This document shows positions 49,836 through 58,273 of a stretch of DNA of 60,714 bases, one piece after another (position 1 is the first letter of the stretch; the number at the start of each line of letters is the position of its first letter). Origin of the DNA: Desulfurivibrio sp. (GTDB taxonomy: Bacteria; Desulfobacterota; Desulfobulbia; Desulfobulbales; SURF-16); assembly GCA_003605035.1 (NCBI GenBank), contig QZKJ01000111.1, forward strand, positions 1 to 60,714, in the 5' to 3' direction. The translations under genes and the position numbers were made by a program. Under the pieces are notes generated by a model. That model did not search any database and was not told the origin of the DNA. It worked only from the letters and a program-made list of their open reading frames with translations.

Positions 49836-50537
49836 ATGCACGCAACCACACCAGCAAAAGCAGCGCCCGCCGCCGGCACTACCCGCCGCCGCCTCATCGA
49901 GGCAGGTCTGGATGTCTTCGGGGAATGGGGCTACGCCGGGGCCACCACCCGGATGATCGCCGACCGGGGAGAAGTGAACCTGGCCGCCATTCCTTACCAT
50001 TTCGGCGGCAAGGAAGGCCTCTATGGGGCTGTCATCGACCATATCGTTGCCACGGTGCGCCAACAGCTCGACCCGGTCCTGGCTGAGATCGAGGCGCACC
50101 TCGCCAGGACACCACCGGCGCCCGACGAGGCCCGGCAGCTGCTGGAGAAATTCCTGGGCCGGCTGGTCTATTTTGTCGTCGGCTCTCCCCAGGCGCCACG
50201 CTTCAGCCGCATCATCCTGCGGGAGCAGATGTCGCCGAGCAGCGCCTATGATCGTATTTATGCAGGTCTCATGCAGCCCATCCTGACCATGACGGCAACC
50301 CTGCTGGCCGTGATCATGGGGAGCGCCGCCGGGCCGGACCGGGAGATCCGGCTGCGCGCCTTTGTGCTGATCGGCCAGATCATGGCCTTTCGTTTTGCCC
50401 GGGAAACCCTGGTCCGCCATCTGGGACTGGAGGGCTACAGCGCCGCTGAGACCGCTGAAATCCACCGGCTGGTGCTGGAACAGACCCGGGCCGCGCTTTT
50501 CGGCCTGCAGCAGCTGCCCGACTCGCCATACTCATAA
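49836..50537 (+). CDS. cecR: TetR-family repressor, CecR-like
   Basis: A 233-residue regulator. The N-terminal TetR helix-turn-helix (about 20-65) reads TRRRLIEAGLDVFGEWGYAG and NLAAIPYHFGGKEGLY; the C-terminal ligand domain matches the CecR/YbiH (DUF1956) type. In E. coli CecR controls the ybhGFSR efflux genes, which follow here in the same order. It probably represses its own operon through the inverted repeat at the promoter and is released by a toxic compound. The ribosome-binding site is GAAGGAGA. Confidence 0.88.
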   Translation: MHATTPAKAAPAAGTTRRRLIEAGLDVFGEWGYAGATTRMIADRGEVNLAAIPYHFGGKEGLYGAVIDHIVATVRQQLDPVLAEIEAHLARTPPAPDEARQLLEKFLGRLVYFVVGSPQAPRFSRIILREQMSPSSAYDRIYAGLMQPILTMTATLLAVIMGSAAGPDREIRLRAFVLIGQIMAFRFARETLVRHLGLEGYSAAETAEIHRLVLEQTRAALFGLQQLPDSPYS

Positions 50538-50547
50538 AGGACGGCCT

Positions 50548-51555
50548 ATGAAGAAAAAAGTCATTTTCCTGCTGCTGATACCGGTGCTTGTGGCTGCCGC
50601 TTTTATCTATCGCAACCTGCCTGACAACCAGACCGCTACCGGTGAACTGACCCTGTACGGCAATGTGGACATCCGCAAGGTGGATCTCGGCTTCCGGGTC
50701 AGCGGCCGCATCGCCGAGGTCCTGGTCGAAGAGGGGGACCGGGTGCAGGCGGAGCAGATCCTGGCTCGCCTGGACCAAGCCCCCTACGAGGATGAACTGC
50801 AGCTGGCCCAAGCCCGGGAGGCACAGGCGGCGGCCATGCTGAAAAAAATGGAGGTCGGCACCCGGCCCCAGGAAATCGCCCAGGCCGAAGCCCTGGTGCG
50901 GGAGCGCCAGGCCACGGAAAAAAATCTGCAGACCGAATACCAGCGCCTCAAAAATCTCAGCGACAGCGGCGCGGTTTCCCGGCAGTCTTTTGACAATGTC
51001 AGCGCCGCCCTGGACGAGGCCAGGGCACGGCTGGCTACCGCCAGGGAGGGGCTGCATCTTAGCCGGGAAGGGTTCCGCAGCGAGGATATCGAGGCGGCCC
51101 GGGCCGAGCTGCAGGCAGCCACGGCCCGACTGGCCGGCGCCCGCACCCGGCTGGCCGACACCGAAATCAAGGCGCCCCAGGAAGGAACCATCCTGACCAG
51201 GGTGGAAGAAGCAGGCGCCATCGTCGGCAGCGGCCAGACCGTGCTGACCCTGTCCCTGGACACCCCGCTGTGGATCAGGGCCTATGTGGAGGAACCGGAC
51301 CTGGGCCGGGTCTATCCCGGCATGCCGGCCCGGATCTTTACCGATTCAGCGCCCGACCGGCCCTATGCCGGCCAGGTGGGCTTCATTTCACCTGAAGCGG
51401 AATTTACCCCGAAATCGGTGCAGACCGAGGAGCTGCGCACCCGCCTGGTTTATCAGCTGCGCATCATAGCCGACAATCCCGACCGCGGCCTGCGCCAGGG
51501 CATGCCGGTAACCGTCCGGCTCTTTGCCAAAGAGCAGCCGGCCGGCCGGGAGTAA
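50548..51555 (+). CDS. ybhG: HlyD-family membrane fusion protein, YbhG-like
   Basis: A 335-residue periplasmic adaptor. One N-terminal membrane segment (MKKKVIFLLLIPVLVAAAFI), a lipoyl-like half (GRIAEVLVEEGDRVQAEQILARLD), a long coiled-coil hairpin (about 80-205) and a beta barrel (DTEIKAPQEGTILTRVEEAG). It links the ABC pump to an outer-membrane channel, which is not encoded here. The start at 50548 follows AAGGA; an upstream open frame inside cecR is not used. The length matches E. coli YbhG (~332). Confidence 0.9.
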   Translation: MKKKVIFLLLIPVLVAAAFIYRNLPDNQTATGELTLYGNVDIRKVDLGFRVSGRIAEVLVEEGDRVQAEQILARLDQAPYEDELQLAQAREAQAAAMLKKMEVGTRPQEIAQAEALVRERQATEKNLQTEYQRLKNLSDSGAVSRQSFDNVSAALDEARARLATAREGLHLSREGFRSEDIEAARAELQAATARLAGARTRLADTEIKAPQEGTILTRVEEAGAIVGSGQTVLTLSLDTPLWIRAYVEEPDLGRVYPGMPARIFTDSAPDRPYAGQVGFISPEAEFTPKSVQTEELRTRLVYQLRIIADNPDRGLRQGMPVTVRLFAKEQPAGRE

Positions 51556-51560
51556 GGCGC

Positions 51561-53300
51561 ATGGAGCAGGCACCCGCCACCATCCAGGGGCTGAGCTACC
51601 GCTTCGGCCCCAACCAGCCGCCGGCCCTGGCTGAGCTGACCGCCGTCATCCGCGCCGGGGCGGTGACCGGCCTGGTGGGACCGGACGGGGCCGGCAAGAC
51701 CACCCTGATCCGCCTGCTGGCCGGCCTGCTGTTGCCCGGCAGCGGCGCCATCAGCATCTTCGGCCTCGACACCCGCAGCGAAACGACCCGGCTGCACCGC
51801 ATCATCGGCTACATGCCGCAGAAATTCGGGCTCTACGAGGATCTGTCCGTCATGCAGAACCTGCGTCTCTATGCGGATCTGCAGGGGGTGACCGGCAGCG
51901 TCCGCCAGCAGGTTTTTGCGCGGCTGCTGGCCTTCACCGGCCTGGAACCCTTCCAGAGCCGCCTGGCCGGGCGGCTGTCCGGCGGCATGAAGCAGAAACT
52001 TGGCCTGGCCTGCGCCCTGATCCGCAAACCGCGGCTGCTGCTGCTTGATGAACCCAGCGTCGGCGTCGACCCGGTGAGCCGCCGGGAACTGTGGCGCATG
52101 GTGCAGGAACTGGTGAACGGGGAGATGGCGGTGATCTGGTCCACCGCTTACCTGGACGAGGCGGAACAGTGCGATGAAGTGCTGCTGCTGAGTGAAGGCC
52201 GGCTGATCTTTGCCGGTCCGCCCCGGGAGCTGACCAAACGGGTGAGCGGCCGCTGTTTCCAGATCCGCAATATTGCCGGCAACCGGCGCCGGGTGCTGGC
52301 CAACGCCGTGCAGCGGCCGGAGGTGCAGGATGGCATCGTGCAGGGCGAGAATGTGCGTATCGTGCTGCGGGCCGGCGCTGGCCGGCCGGAACTCGCGACC
52401 CTGGCCGCCGGCGCCGAGGCCCGACTTGTCCCGGTTGCGCCGCGTTTTGAGGATGCCTTTGTCGATATCCTGGGCGGCGGTCCGGGCGGCACCTCGGTGC
52501 TGGCCGCCGCCATGACGCAGGTGGCGGATGCCGGCCCCATAACGGTTGAGGCCCAGGGCCTGACCAAACGCTTCGGCGATTTCACCGCGGCCCGGGACAT
52601 CAGCTTTGCCATTCGCCGGGGCGAGATCTTCGGCCTGCTCGGTCCCAACGGGGCCGGCAAGTCAACCACTTTTAAAATGATGTGCGGCCTGCTGCGTCCC
52701 ACGGCAGGCACCGGCCGGGTGGTGGGGCTCGATCTGCAGAAGGCGCCCGGCCAGGCCCGCTCCCGCCTGGGCTACATGGCCCAGAAATTCTCGCTCTACG
52801 GCGATCTCTCCGCCCGCCAGAACCTGGAATTCTTTTCCGGGGTTTACGGGCTCTCCGGCGCCAGACAAAAAGAGACCGTGACCCGCATGATTGACATCTT
52901 CAATCTCGGTCCCCACCTGCAGGTGGCGGCCAGGGAGCTGCCCCTGGGCTTCAAGCAGCGGCTGGCGCTCAGCTGCGCCGTCATGCATGAGCCGGCCGTG
53001 CTCTTTCTCGATGAACCCACCTCCGGGGTCGATCCTCTGACCCGCCGCGAGTTCTGGACCCACATCAACGGCCTGGTGGAGCGCGGGGTGACCGTGCTGG
53101 TGACCACCCATTTCATGGACGAGGCCGAGTACTGCGACCGCATCGCCCTCATCTACCGCGGCCGGCTGATCGCCACCGGCTCACCCGACGAATTGAAGGG
53201 CAGCACCGCGAACGCGCAGTTGCCTGATCCCACCCTGGAGGACGCCTTTATCGAACTGCTCCGCCAGTGGGATAACCGGAACCGGGAGGAGGCGGCATGA
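51561..53300 (+). CDS. ybhF: Twin ATP-binding ABC transporter protein, YbhF-like
   Basis: A 579-residue protein with two ATP-binding cassettes. Cassette 1 (about 5-235): Walker A GPDGAGKTT, signature LSGGMKQKLGLA, Walker B LLLLDEPSVG. Cassette 2 (about 330-560): Walker A GPNGAGKSTT, signature LPLGFKQRLALS (degenerate LSGG) and Walker B VLFLDEPTSG. The duplicated architecture and ~578-residue length are those of YbhF. It powers the two permeases encoded next, overlapping the first by four bases. Confidence 0.92.
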   Translation: MEQAPATIQGLSYRFGPNQPPALAELTAVIRAGAVTGLVGPDGAGKTTLIRLLAGLLLPGSGAISIFGLDTRSETTRLHRIIGYMPQKFGLYEDLSVMQNLRLYADLQGVTGSVRQQVFARLLAFTGLEPFQSRLAGRLSGGMKQKLGLACALIRKPRLLLLDEPSVGVDPVSRRELWRMVQELVNGEMAVIWSTAYLDEAEQCDEVLLLSEGRLIFAGPPRELTKRVSGRCFQIRNIAGNRRRVLANAVQRPEVQDGIVQGENVRIVLRAGAGRPELATLAAGAEARLVPVAPRFEDAFVDILGGGPGGTSVLAAAMTQVADAGPITVEAQGLTKRFGDFTAARDISFAIRRGEIFGLLGPNGAGKSTTFKMMCGLLRPTAGTGRVVGLDLQKAPGQARSRLGYMAQKFSLYGDLSARQNLEFFSGVYGLSGARQKETVTRMIDIFNLGPHLQVAARELPLGFKQRLALSCAVMHEPAVLFLDEPTSGVDPLTRREFWTHINGLVERGVTVLVTTHFMDEAEYCDRIALIYRGRLIATGSPDELKGSTANAQLPDPTLEDAFIELLRQWDNRNREEAA

Positions 53301-54418
53301 ACGGCCGGCTGCGCCGACTAAAAGCCCTGATCCGTAAAGAGTTCGTGCAGGTGGTGCGCGACCCGAGCAGTCTGCTCATCGCCTTTGTGCTGCCCATGAT
53401 TCTGCTCTTTCTCTTCGGCTACGGGGTTTCCCTGGATGCCAAGCGGATCAGAATCGGCGTGGCCCTGCAGGACAGCGGCGAGGAGGCCGCCGCGCTGGCC
53501 GCCGCCTTTCTGGCCAGCCCCTATTTCGAGGCCCGCATCAGCCGCGACGCCCGGATGCTGGAGGCCGATCTGCTGGCCGGCCGCTCCCGCGGCCTGGTGG
53601 TCATTGCCAGCGATTTCTCCCGCAGGCTCCACCAGGCCGGCCCGGCGCCGGTCCAAATCATTGCCGACGGCAGCGAAACCAACACGGCAAACTACGTGCA
53701 GAATTACGCCCAGGGAGTGCTCTCCACCTGGGCCAGCCTGCAGAGGCTCAAGCAGGGCACCGCCGGCCAGGCCGGACCGCGGCTGGTGCCGCGCATCTGG
53801 TTCAACCCTGAGCTGGAGAGCCGTGATTCCCTGGTGCCGGGCGCCATCGCCATCATCATGGCCATCATCGGCACCCTGCTGACCGCCATGGTGGTCTCCC
53901 GGGAGTGGGAACGGGGCACCATGGAGGCGCTGATGGCCACCCCGGTCGGCATCGCCGAGGTCATCATCGGCAAACTGATCCCCTACTTTCTGCTGGGCAT
54001 GATCGCCATGCTGGGCAGCGTGGCCATTGCCGTCTTTCTCTTCCAGGTGCCCTTCCGCGGCTCCCTGGCCGCCCTGCTCCTCACCTCGGTGGCCTTTCTG
54101 CTGGCCGCCCTGGGCCAAGGGCTGCTCATCTCCACCGCGGCCAAAAACCAGTTTGTCGCGGCCCAGATCGCCATGGTCACCGGCTTTCTGCCCGCCTTTC
54201 TGTTGTCCGGCTTTATTTTTGAAATCGCCTCCATGCCCCTGCCCATCCGGGGCCTTACCCACATCATCCCGGCGCGCTACCTGGTGACCAACCTGCAGAC
54301 CCTGTTTCTGGTGGGGGATGTCTGGCCTCTGCTGCTTCCCAATATCCTTATCCTGCTGGGGCTTGCCGTGGTGCTGTTTTTCGTCACTGCCCGCAAGACC
54401 TCCAAACGCCTGAGGTGA
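53297..54418 (+). CDS. ybhS: ABC-2 permease, YbhS-like
   Basis: A 373-residue inner-membrane protein of the ABC-2 type. One N-terminal helix (LLIAFVLPMILLFLFGYGVSL), a large periplasmic domain (about 50-170), then five C-terminal helices including TAMVVSREWERGTMEALM, the conserved cytoplasmic RExExGT loop. It pairs with the next gene as the two-permease core of the efflux pump. It overlaps ybhF by four bases. Confidence 0.9.
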   Translation: MNGRLRRLKALIRKEFVQVVRDPSSLLIAFVLPMILLFLFGYGVSLDAKRIRIGVALQDSGEEAAALAAAFLASPYFEARISRDARMLEADLLAGRSRGLVVIASDFSRRLHQAGPAPVQIIADGSETNTANYVQNYAQGVLSTWASLQRLKQGTAGQAGPRLVPRIWFNPELESRDSLVPGAIAIIMAIIGTLLTAMVVSREWERGTMEALMATPVGIAEVIIGKLIPYFLLGMIAMLGSVAIAVFLFQVPFRGSLAALLLTSVAFLLAALGQGLLISTAAKNQFVAAQIAMVTGFLPAFLLSGFIFEIASMPLPIRGLTHIIPARYLVTNLQTLFLVGDVWPLLLPNILILLGLAVVLFFVTARKTSKRLR

Positions 54419-54421
54419 ACC

Positions 54422-55525
54422 ATGCTCAGCCGCATCCGCGCCCTGATCATCAAGGAACTGCTGGCCATGCTGCGGGACAAAAAGAGCCGCTTCGTGCTCA
54501 TCGTCCCTCCCCTGGTTCAGCTGTTTGTTTTCTCCTTTGCCGCCACCCAGGAGGCCAAAAACCAGACCCTGGCCGTGCTCAACCTCGACCAGGGCCGACC
54601 GGCGCTCTCCCTGGTGCAGCAGTTTGCCGCCGCAGCCACCTTCAGCAGGGTCCTGCACCTGAACAGCGCGGCAGAGGTGCCGCCGGTCATCGAGGAGCAG
54701 AAGGCCATTGCCGTGCTGTGGATTCCCGCGAACTTTTCCCGCAATATCGAGAGCGGCCAGCCGGCCCAGGCCAGCTTGCTGCTGGATGGCCGCAAGACCA
54801 ATACGGCGGGAATCGTCCAGGGCTATGCGCAGCGCATCATGGATGACTTCCAGGCAGGCCTTGCCGGCGGCATGCGGGCGGAAGGGGCGCGTCTGGTGGT
54901 GCGCAACTGGTTCAATCCCAATCTCGATTTCCGCTGGTATACGGTGCCGAGCCTGGTCTGCATCCTCACCACCCTGATCAGCCTTCTAGTCACCGGCCTG
55001 TCTGTAGCCCGGGAGCGGGAGATGGGCACCTTCGACCAGCTGCTGGTCTCGCCGCTGCACCCGCTGGAGATTCTGGTGGGCAAGGCGGTGCCGGCGCTCA
55101 TCATCGCCATGGCCGAAGGGACCTTCATGGTGCTGGCCGCCGTGCTGCTCATGCGGGTACCCTTAAACGGCTCCCTGCCCCTGCTGTATGCCAGCATGGC
55201 GGTGTTTCTGCTGGCCATCATCGGCGTCGGCCTGTTTATCTCCTCACTTTCCATGACCCAGCAGCAGGCGATCCTGGGGGCCTTCGTCTTCCTGGTGCCT
55301 GCGGTCATCCTCTCCGGCTTCTCCAGCCCCATCGAAAACATGCCGCCCTGGCTGCAGACCATCACCCTGGGCAATCCCCTGCGTTACTTCATGACCATCG
55401 TCCGGGGCATCTTTCTGAAAGACATCACCGCTGCCCTGGTCTGGCAGCTGACCTGGCCCATGGCCGTGATCGCCGCGGTCACCCTCTCCACCGCCACCTG
55501 GCTGTTCAAGAAACGCATGGAATAA
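54422..55525 (+). CDS. ybhR: ABC-2 permease, YbhR-like
   Basis: A 367-residue paralogue of the preceding permease with the same layout: N-terminal helix (about 22-42), periplasmic domain, five C-terminal helices with SVAREREMGTFDQLLVSP. It starts three bases after ybhS ends. With ybhF, ybhG and an unidentified outer-membrane channel it would export drugs or other small molecules. No terminator is evident after it; the next gene uses its own promoter. Confidence 0.9.
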   Translation: MLSRIRALIIKELLAMLRDKKSRFVLIVPPLVQLFVFSFAATQEAKNQTLAVLNLDQGRPALSLVQQFAAAATFSRVLHLNSAAEVPPVIEEQKAIAVLWIPANFSRNIESGQPAQASLLLDGRKTNTAGIVQGYAQRIMDDFQAGLAGGMRAEGARLVVRNWFNPNLDFRWYTVPSLVCILTTLISLLVTGLSVAREREMGTFDQLLVSPLHPLEILVGKAVPALIIAMAEGTFMVLAAVLLMRVPLNGSLPLLYASMAVFLLAIIGVGLFISSLSMTQQQAILGAFVFLVPAVILSGFSSPIENMPPWLQTITLGNPLRYFMTIVRGIFLKDITAALVWQLTWPMAVIAAVTLSTATWLFKKRME

Positions 55526-55680
55526 GAGACTCGGCGGCAATAACTATTATCCGCTGAAACAGCCGCAACCCACCAGATACTGGGGCATTTCACCACCAGC
55601 ACGGTCAAAACCCCAACCACTCGCCCCAGCCTCTTTATACTAACCTGCTCAAATCAATAGAAAAAAATAAAACCACATTG

Positions 55681-55697
55681 TGGTACTGGAATTGCTT
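55681..55697 (+). promoter_or_regulatory. Sigma54 (RpoN) promoter
   Basis: TGGTACTGGAATTGCTT matches TGGYAC-N5-TTGCW exactly, with the invariant GG and GC ten bases apart as required at -24/-12. It lies about 60 bases before the ATG of the PilZ-like gene. The rest of 55526-55757 shows no other supported element. Confidence 0.75.
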
Positions 55698-55757
55698 AGT
55701 CACTAATCAGATGAGAAATGCGAGACAGAATAAGTGACAACAGCAAAGAGGCACATC

Positions 55758-56108
55758 ATGAAAGCATCGCATTCGGAGTTGTTCAGCGGCAGCGACGACA
55801 GGCAACTCAGGATCAAAGACCGCACCCTGGCCATCCTGGACCTGGCCATCCCGTTTCATATCATTCAGCTCAGCAGAGACGGCCTGGTGTTCCGCTATGT
55901 CGGCAACGAACAGTGGTTCAAGAACCCGGACAGGCTGGATGTGGTCTACGAGGGGATCAACCTGAAAAATCTTCCCGTCCACTCGGTGGCCGATTACCGC
56001 ATCCCGACCGATATGGTCCGCACCAGACACCACTGCGTCATCTTCCGCCATCTTTCCCCGGCCCAGACAGGGCAGCTTGACCAGCTCCTCGGTCTCTGCG
56101 CCCGATAA
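55758..56108 (+). CDS. PilZ-like protein lacking the c-di-GMP motif
   Basis: A 116-residue protein. The central strand IIQLSRDGLVFRYVGN lines up with the IIDISLSGLAFCYFST strand of the PilZ protein at 24360-24752, and the end (VIFRHLSPAQTGQLDQLL) with its final strand and helix. The RxxxR motif is missing and D/NxSxxG reads QLSRDG, so direct c-di-GMP binding is doubtful. It probably acts as a protein-protein adaptor. The start at 55758 follows AAAGAGG. It is controlled by a sigma54-type promoter. Confidence 0.7.
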   Translation: MKASHSELFSGSDDRQLRIKDRTLAILDLAIPFHIIQLSRDGLVFRYVGNEQWFKNPDRLDVVYEGINLKNLPVHSVADYRIPTDMVRTRHHCVIFRHLSPAQTGQLDQLLGLCAR

Positions 56109-56113
56109 TGCGG

Positions 56114-56136
56114 GGCGGTTCGGTTCACGAACCGCC
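56114..56136 (+). terminator. Strong hairpin after the PilZ-like gene
   Basis: GGCGGTTCG (56114-56122) pairs perfectly with CGAACCGCC (56128-56136), loop of five bases, six bases after the stop codon. It has no T-run, so it may block exonucleases or attenuate transcription into the HD-GYP gene rather than fully terminate. Confidence 0.5.
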
Positions 56137-56279
56137 ACTGCCTCCCCCCCTGCAAAGGGACCAACAGCTTTTCCAACGATAATCATCGAATTTTTCTTCC
56201 ATTAATGCTAAAACAGATGGGACGAGTTGCTCCATCATCGGCACCAGGCCAAACCATTCCCATGTCTCTTTGAGCAAAA

Positions 56280-57602
56280 GTGAAAAGCACAGGATTAGAC
56301 AGCACCAACATGGCAACCAGCGGAAATCTGACCAGCGTCAATCTACGGGAGGTGGTGCGGGCCCTGTCGGACATGCTCGACCTGGTCGGCATGGATGATT
56401 TTTACCACGGCAAGCGGGTCGCCTACATGTCTCTGGAATGCATGCGGCTGCTGCATGCCGCTGGTGATGAATCCCTGCTGTCCACCACCTTTGACGCCGC
56501 GCTGCTGCATGACTGCGGCGTCTCGTCAACCCGGATCCACAAAAAGCTGGTCTCGGAGCTGGACTGGGGTGAGGCGCATATTCATTGCCAACTGGGCCAC
56601 GACCTGCTGGTCAAACACCAGACCATGGTGCAGCTGGCGCCTGTCGTGCTCCATCACCATACCCACTGGGACAAGCTGGTGAGGATAGAGCTGCCGGAGC
56701 GGCTCAAGCTGATCAGCAACGCCGTTTACCTGGCCGACCGGATCGACTCCCTGTCCTCCCACTGCGCCCCCCACGAACTCCTGCTCAACAGCGAGACAAT
56801 CCGCCAGACCATTGCCAGATACCGGGGAACTTTTTTTGCGCCGCAACTCGTGGATATCTTCCTGGACATTTCGCAAAGCGAAATCTTCTGGCTCACCCTC
56901 TTCCCGCCCCATATCGATTTCTATCTGGCCGAAGCAAATCCGCCCAGCCCCGCGCAAAGCATCGATCATGATGCCCTGCTGCGGATCGCCGCCCTCTTTG
57001 CCGATATTGTTGATGCCAAAAGTCCCTTTACCGCGGAACATTCCTACGGAGTTGCCCATCTCGCCCGCTTCATCGGCGAACTGTACGGTTTGAGCAGCCC
57101 TGCCTGCAACGAACTGGAACTGGCCGGATTTCTGCACGACCTGGGCAAGCTGAAGGTGCCTGATGAAATCCTGGAAAAGGATGGCCCGCTCAATGCCATA
57201 GAACGATCGATCATCATGCAGCACAGCTTTGAAACATTTCAGATTCTGCGGCAGATCAGCGGTTTTGAAGCCATTGCCAGACTGGCGGCCTTCCACCACG
57301 AAACCCCGTCCGGCCAGGGCTACCCCTTCCATATGCAGGATGGCGATCTCTCCGTTGAGGCCAGAATCATCGCGGTGGCCGATGTCTTTCAGGCCCTGAG
57401 CCAGAACCGGCCCTATCGCGCGGCCCAGTCGCCCGAGACGATCAAGGACGTTTTATCCGGCATGGCAAAGGAGAAAAAGCTCGACGGGGAAATCGTCGCC
57501 CTGGTCGGCCGCAACCTGCTGCCCTGCTTTAAGGCGGCAACCCTGCACCAGTCCCGCTTCAGCAGCCGGGAGGCAGGCCCGAGGGAGACCGGCTCCCCAT
57601 GA
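56280..57602 (+). CDS. Tandem HD / HD-GYP domain protein
   Basis: A 440-residue cytoplasmic protein made of two HD units. The first (about 15-195) keeps HD-like residues (HGKRVAYMS; ALLHDCGVSS; LHHHTHWDKL) but lacks GYP. The second (about 230-415) is a full HD-GYP: FLHDLGKLKVPDEIL and HHETPSGQGYPF. It should cleave c-di-GMP through the second unit, with the first possibly regulatory. The GTG at 56280 or ATG at 56310 may be the start; neither has a strong ribosome-binding site. It may be in the same sigma54-driven unit as the PilZ-like gene. Confidence 0.85.
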   Translation: MKSTGLDSTNMATSGNLTSVNLREVVRALSDMLDLVGMDDFYHGKRVAYMSLECMRLLHAAGDESLLSTTFDAALLHDCGVSSTRIHKKLVSELDWGEAHIHCQLGHDLLVKHQTMVQLAPVVLHHHTHWDKLVRIELPERLKLISNAVYLADRIDSLSSHCAPHELLLNSETIRQTIARYRGTFFAPQLVDIFLDISQSEIFWLTLFPPHIDFYLAEANPPSPAQSIDHDALLRIAALFADIVDAKSPFTAEHSYGVAHLARFIGELYGLSSPACNELELAGFLHDLGKLKVPDEILEKDGPLNAIERSIIMQHSFETFQILRQISGFEAIARLAAFHHETPSGQGYPFHMQDGDLSVEARIIAVADVFQALSQNRPYRAAQSPETIKDVLSGMAKEKKLDGEIVALVGRNLLPCFKAATLHQSRFSSREAGPRETGSP

Positions 57603-57627
57603 AAAATTTCACCTGTTGAGGTTCCCG

Positions 57628-58257
57628 ATGCGACGACTGAAACATCTTTTTGACAACAATCAAAAATGGGCGGCAAGGACGACGGAGGCTGCCCCGGATT
57701 TTTTCTTGAAACTTTCCAAACAGCAGAGTCCGCAATATTTATGGATCGGCTGCGCGGACAGCCGCGTGCCGGCAAATCAGATTGTCGACCTGCTGCCTGG
57801 CGAGATCTTTGTCCACCGCAACATTGCCAACGTGGTGGTGCATACCGACCTGAACTGCCTGTCGGTCATCCAGTATGCGGTGGAGGTGCTGAAAGTCAAG
57901 CATATCATTGTCTGCGGCCATTACGGCTGCGGCGGCATCAAGGCTGCCCTGGAAAGCAGGGAGCATGGCCTGATTGACAACTGGCTGCGGCACATCAAGG
58001 ATGTCTACCGTTTTCATCAACAAAAAATCGAGGCCCTGGAAAATGAGACGGAGAGATTCAAACTGCTCTGTGAACTCAATGTGATTGAACAGGTGGCCAA
58101 CGTCTGCCATACCACCATTGTCCAGAAGGCCTGGAAGGAGGGACGGCAGCTGGCGGTGCACGGCTGGGTCTATGGGCTGGAGGACGGCATCATCAAGGAT
58201 CTTGATGTCTGCATCACCGGGCTTGATGAGATAGCAGCGATTCACCGCATGAAGTAA
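57628..58257 (+). CDS. can: Beta-class carbonic anhydrase
   Basis: A 209-residue zinc enzyme interconverting CO2 and bicarbonate. The zinc ligands are visible as Cys in WIGCADSRVPA with its Asp-Arg dyad, and His and Cys in IIVCGHYGCGGI. HGWVYGLEDGII is also typical. ATG at 57628 follows a GAGG; a TTG four codons upstream is less likely. Supplying bicarbonate to biotin carboxylases is a possible cellular benefit. It is 25 bases from the HD-GYP gene. Confidence 0.93.
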   Translation: MRRLKHLFDNNQKWAARTTEAAPDFFLKLSKQQSPQYLWIGCADSRVPANQIVDLLPGEIFVHRNIANVVVHTDLNCLSVIQYAVEVLKVKHIIVCGHYGCGGIKAALESREHGLIDNWLRHIKDVYRFHQQKIEALENETERFKLLCELNVIEQVANVCHTTIVQKAWKEGRQLAVHGWVYGLEDGIIKDLDVCITGLDEIAAIHRMK

Positions 58258-58273
58258 GGGAGGCGCCTTCCCA

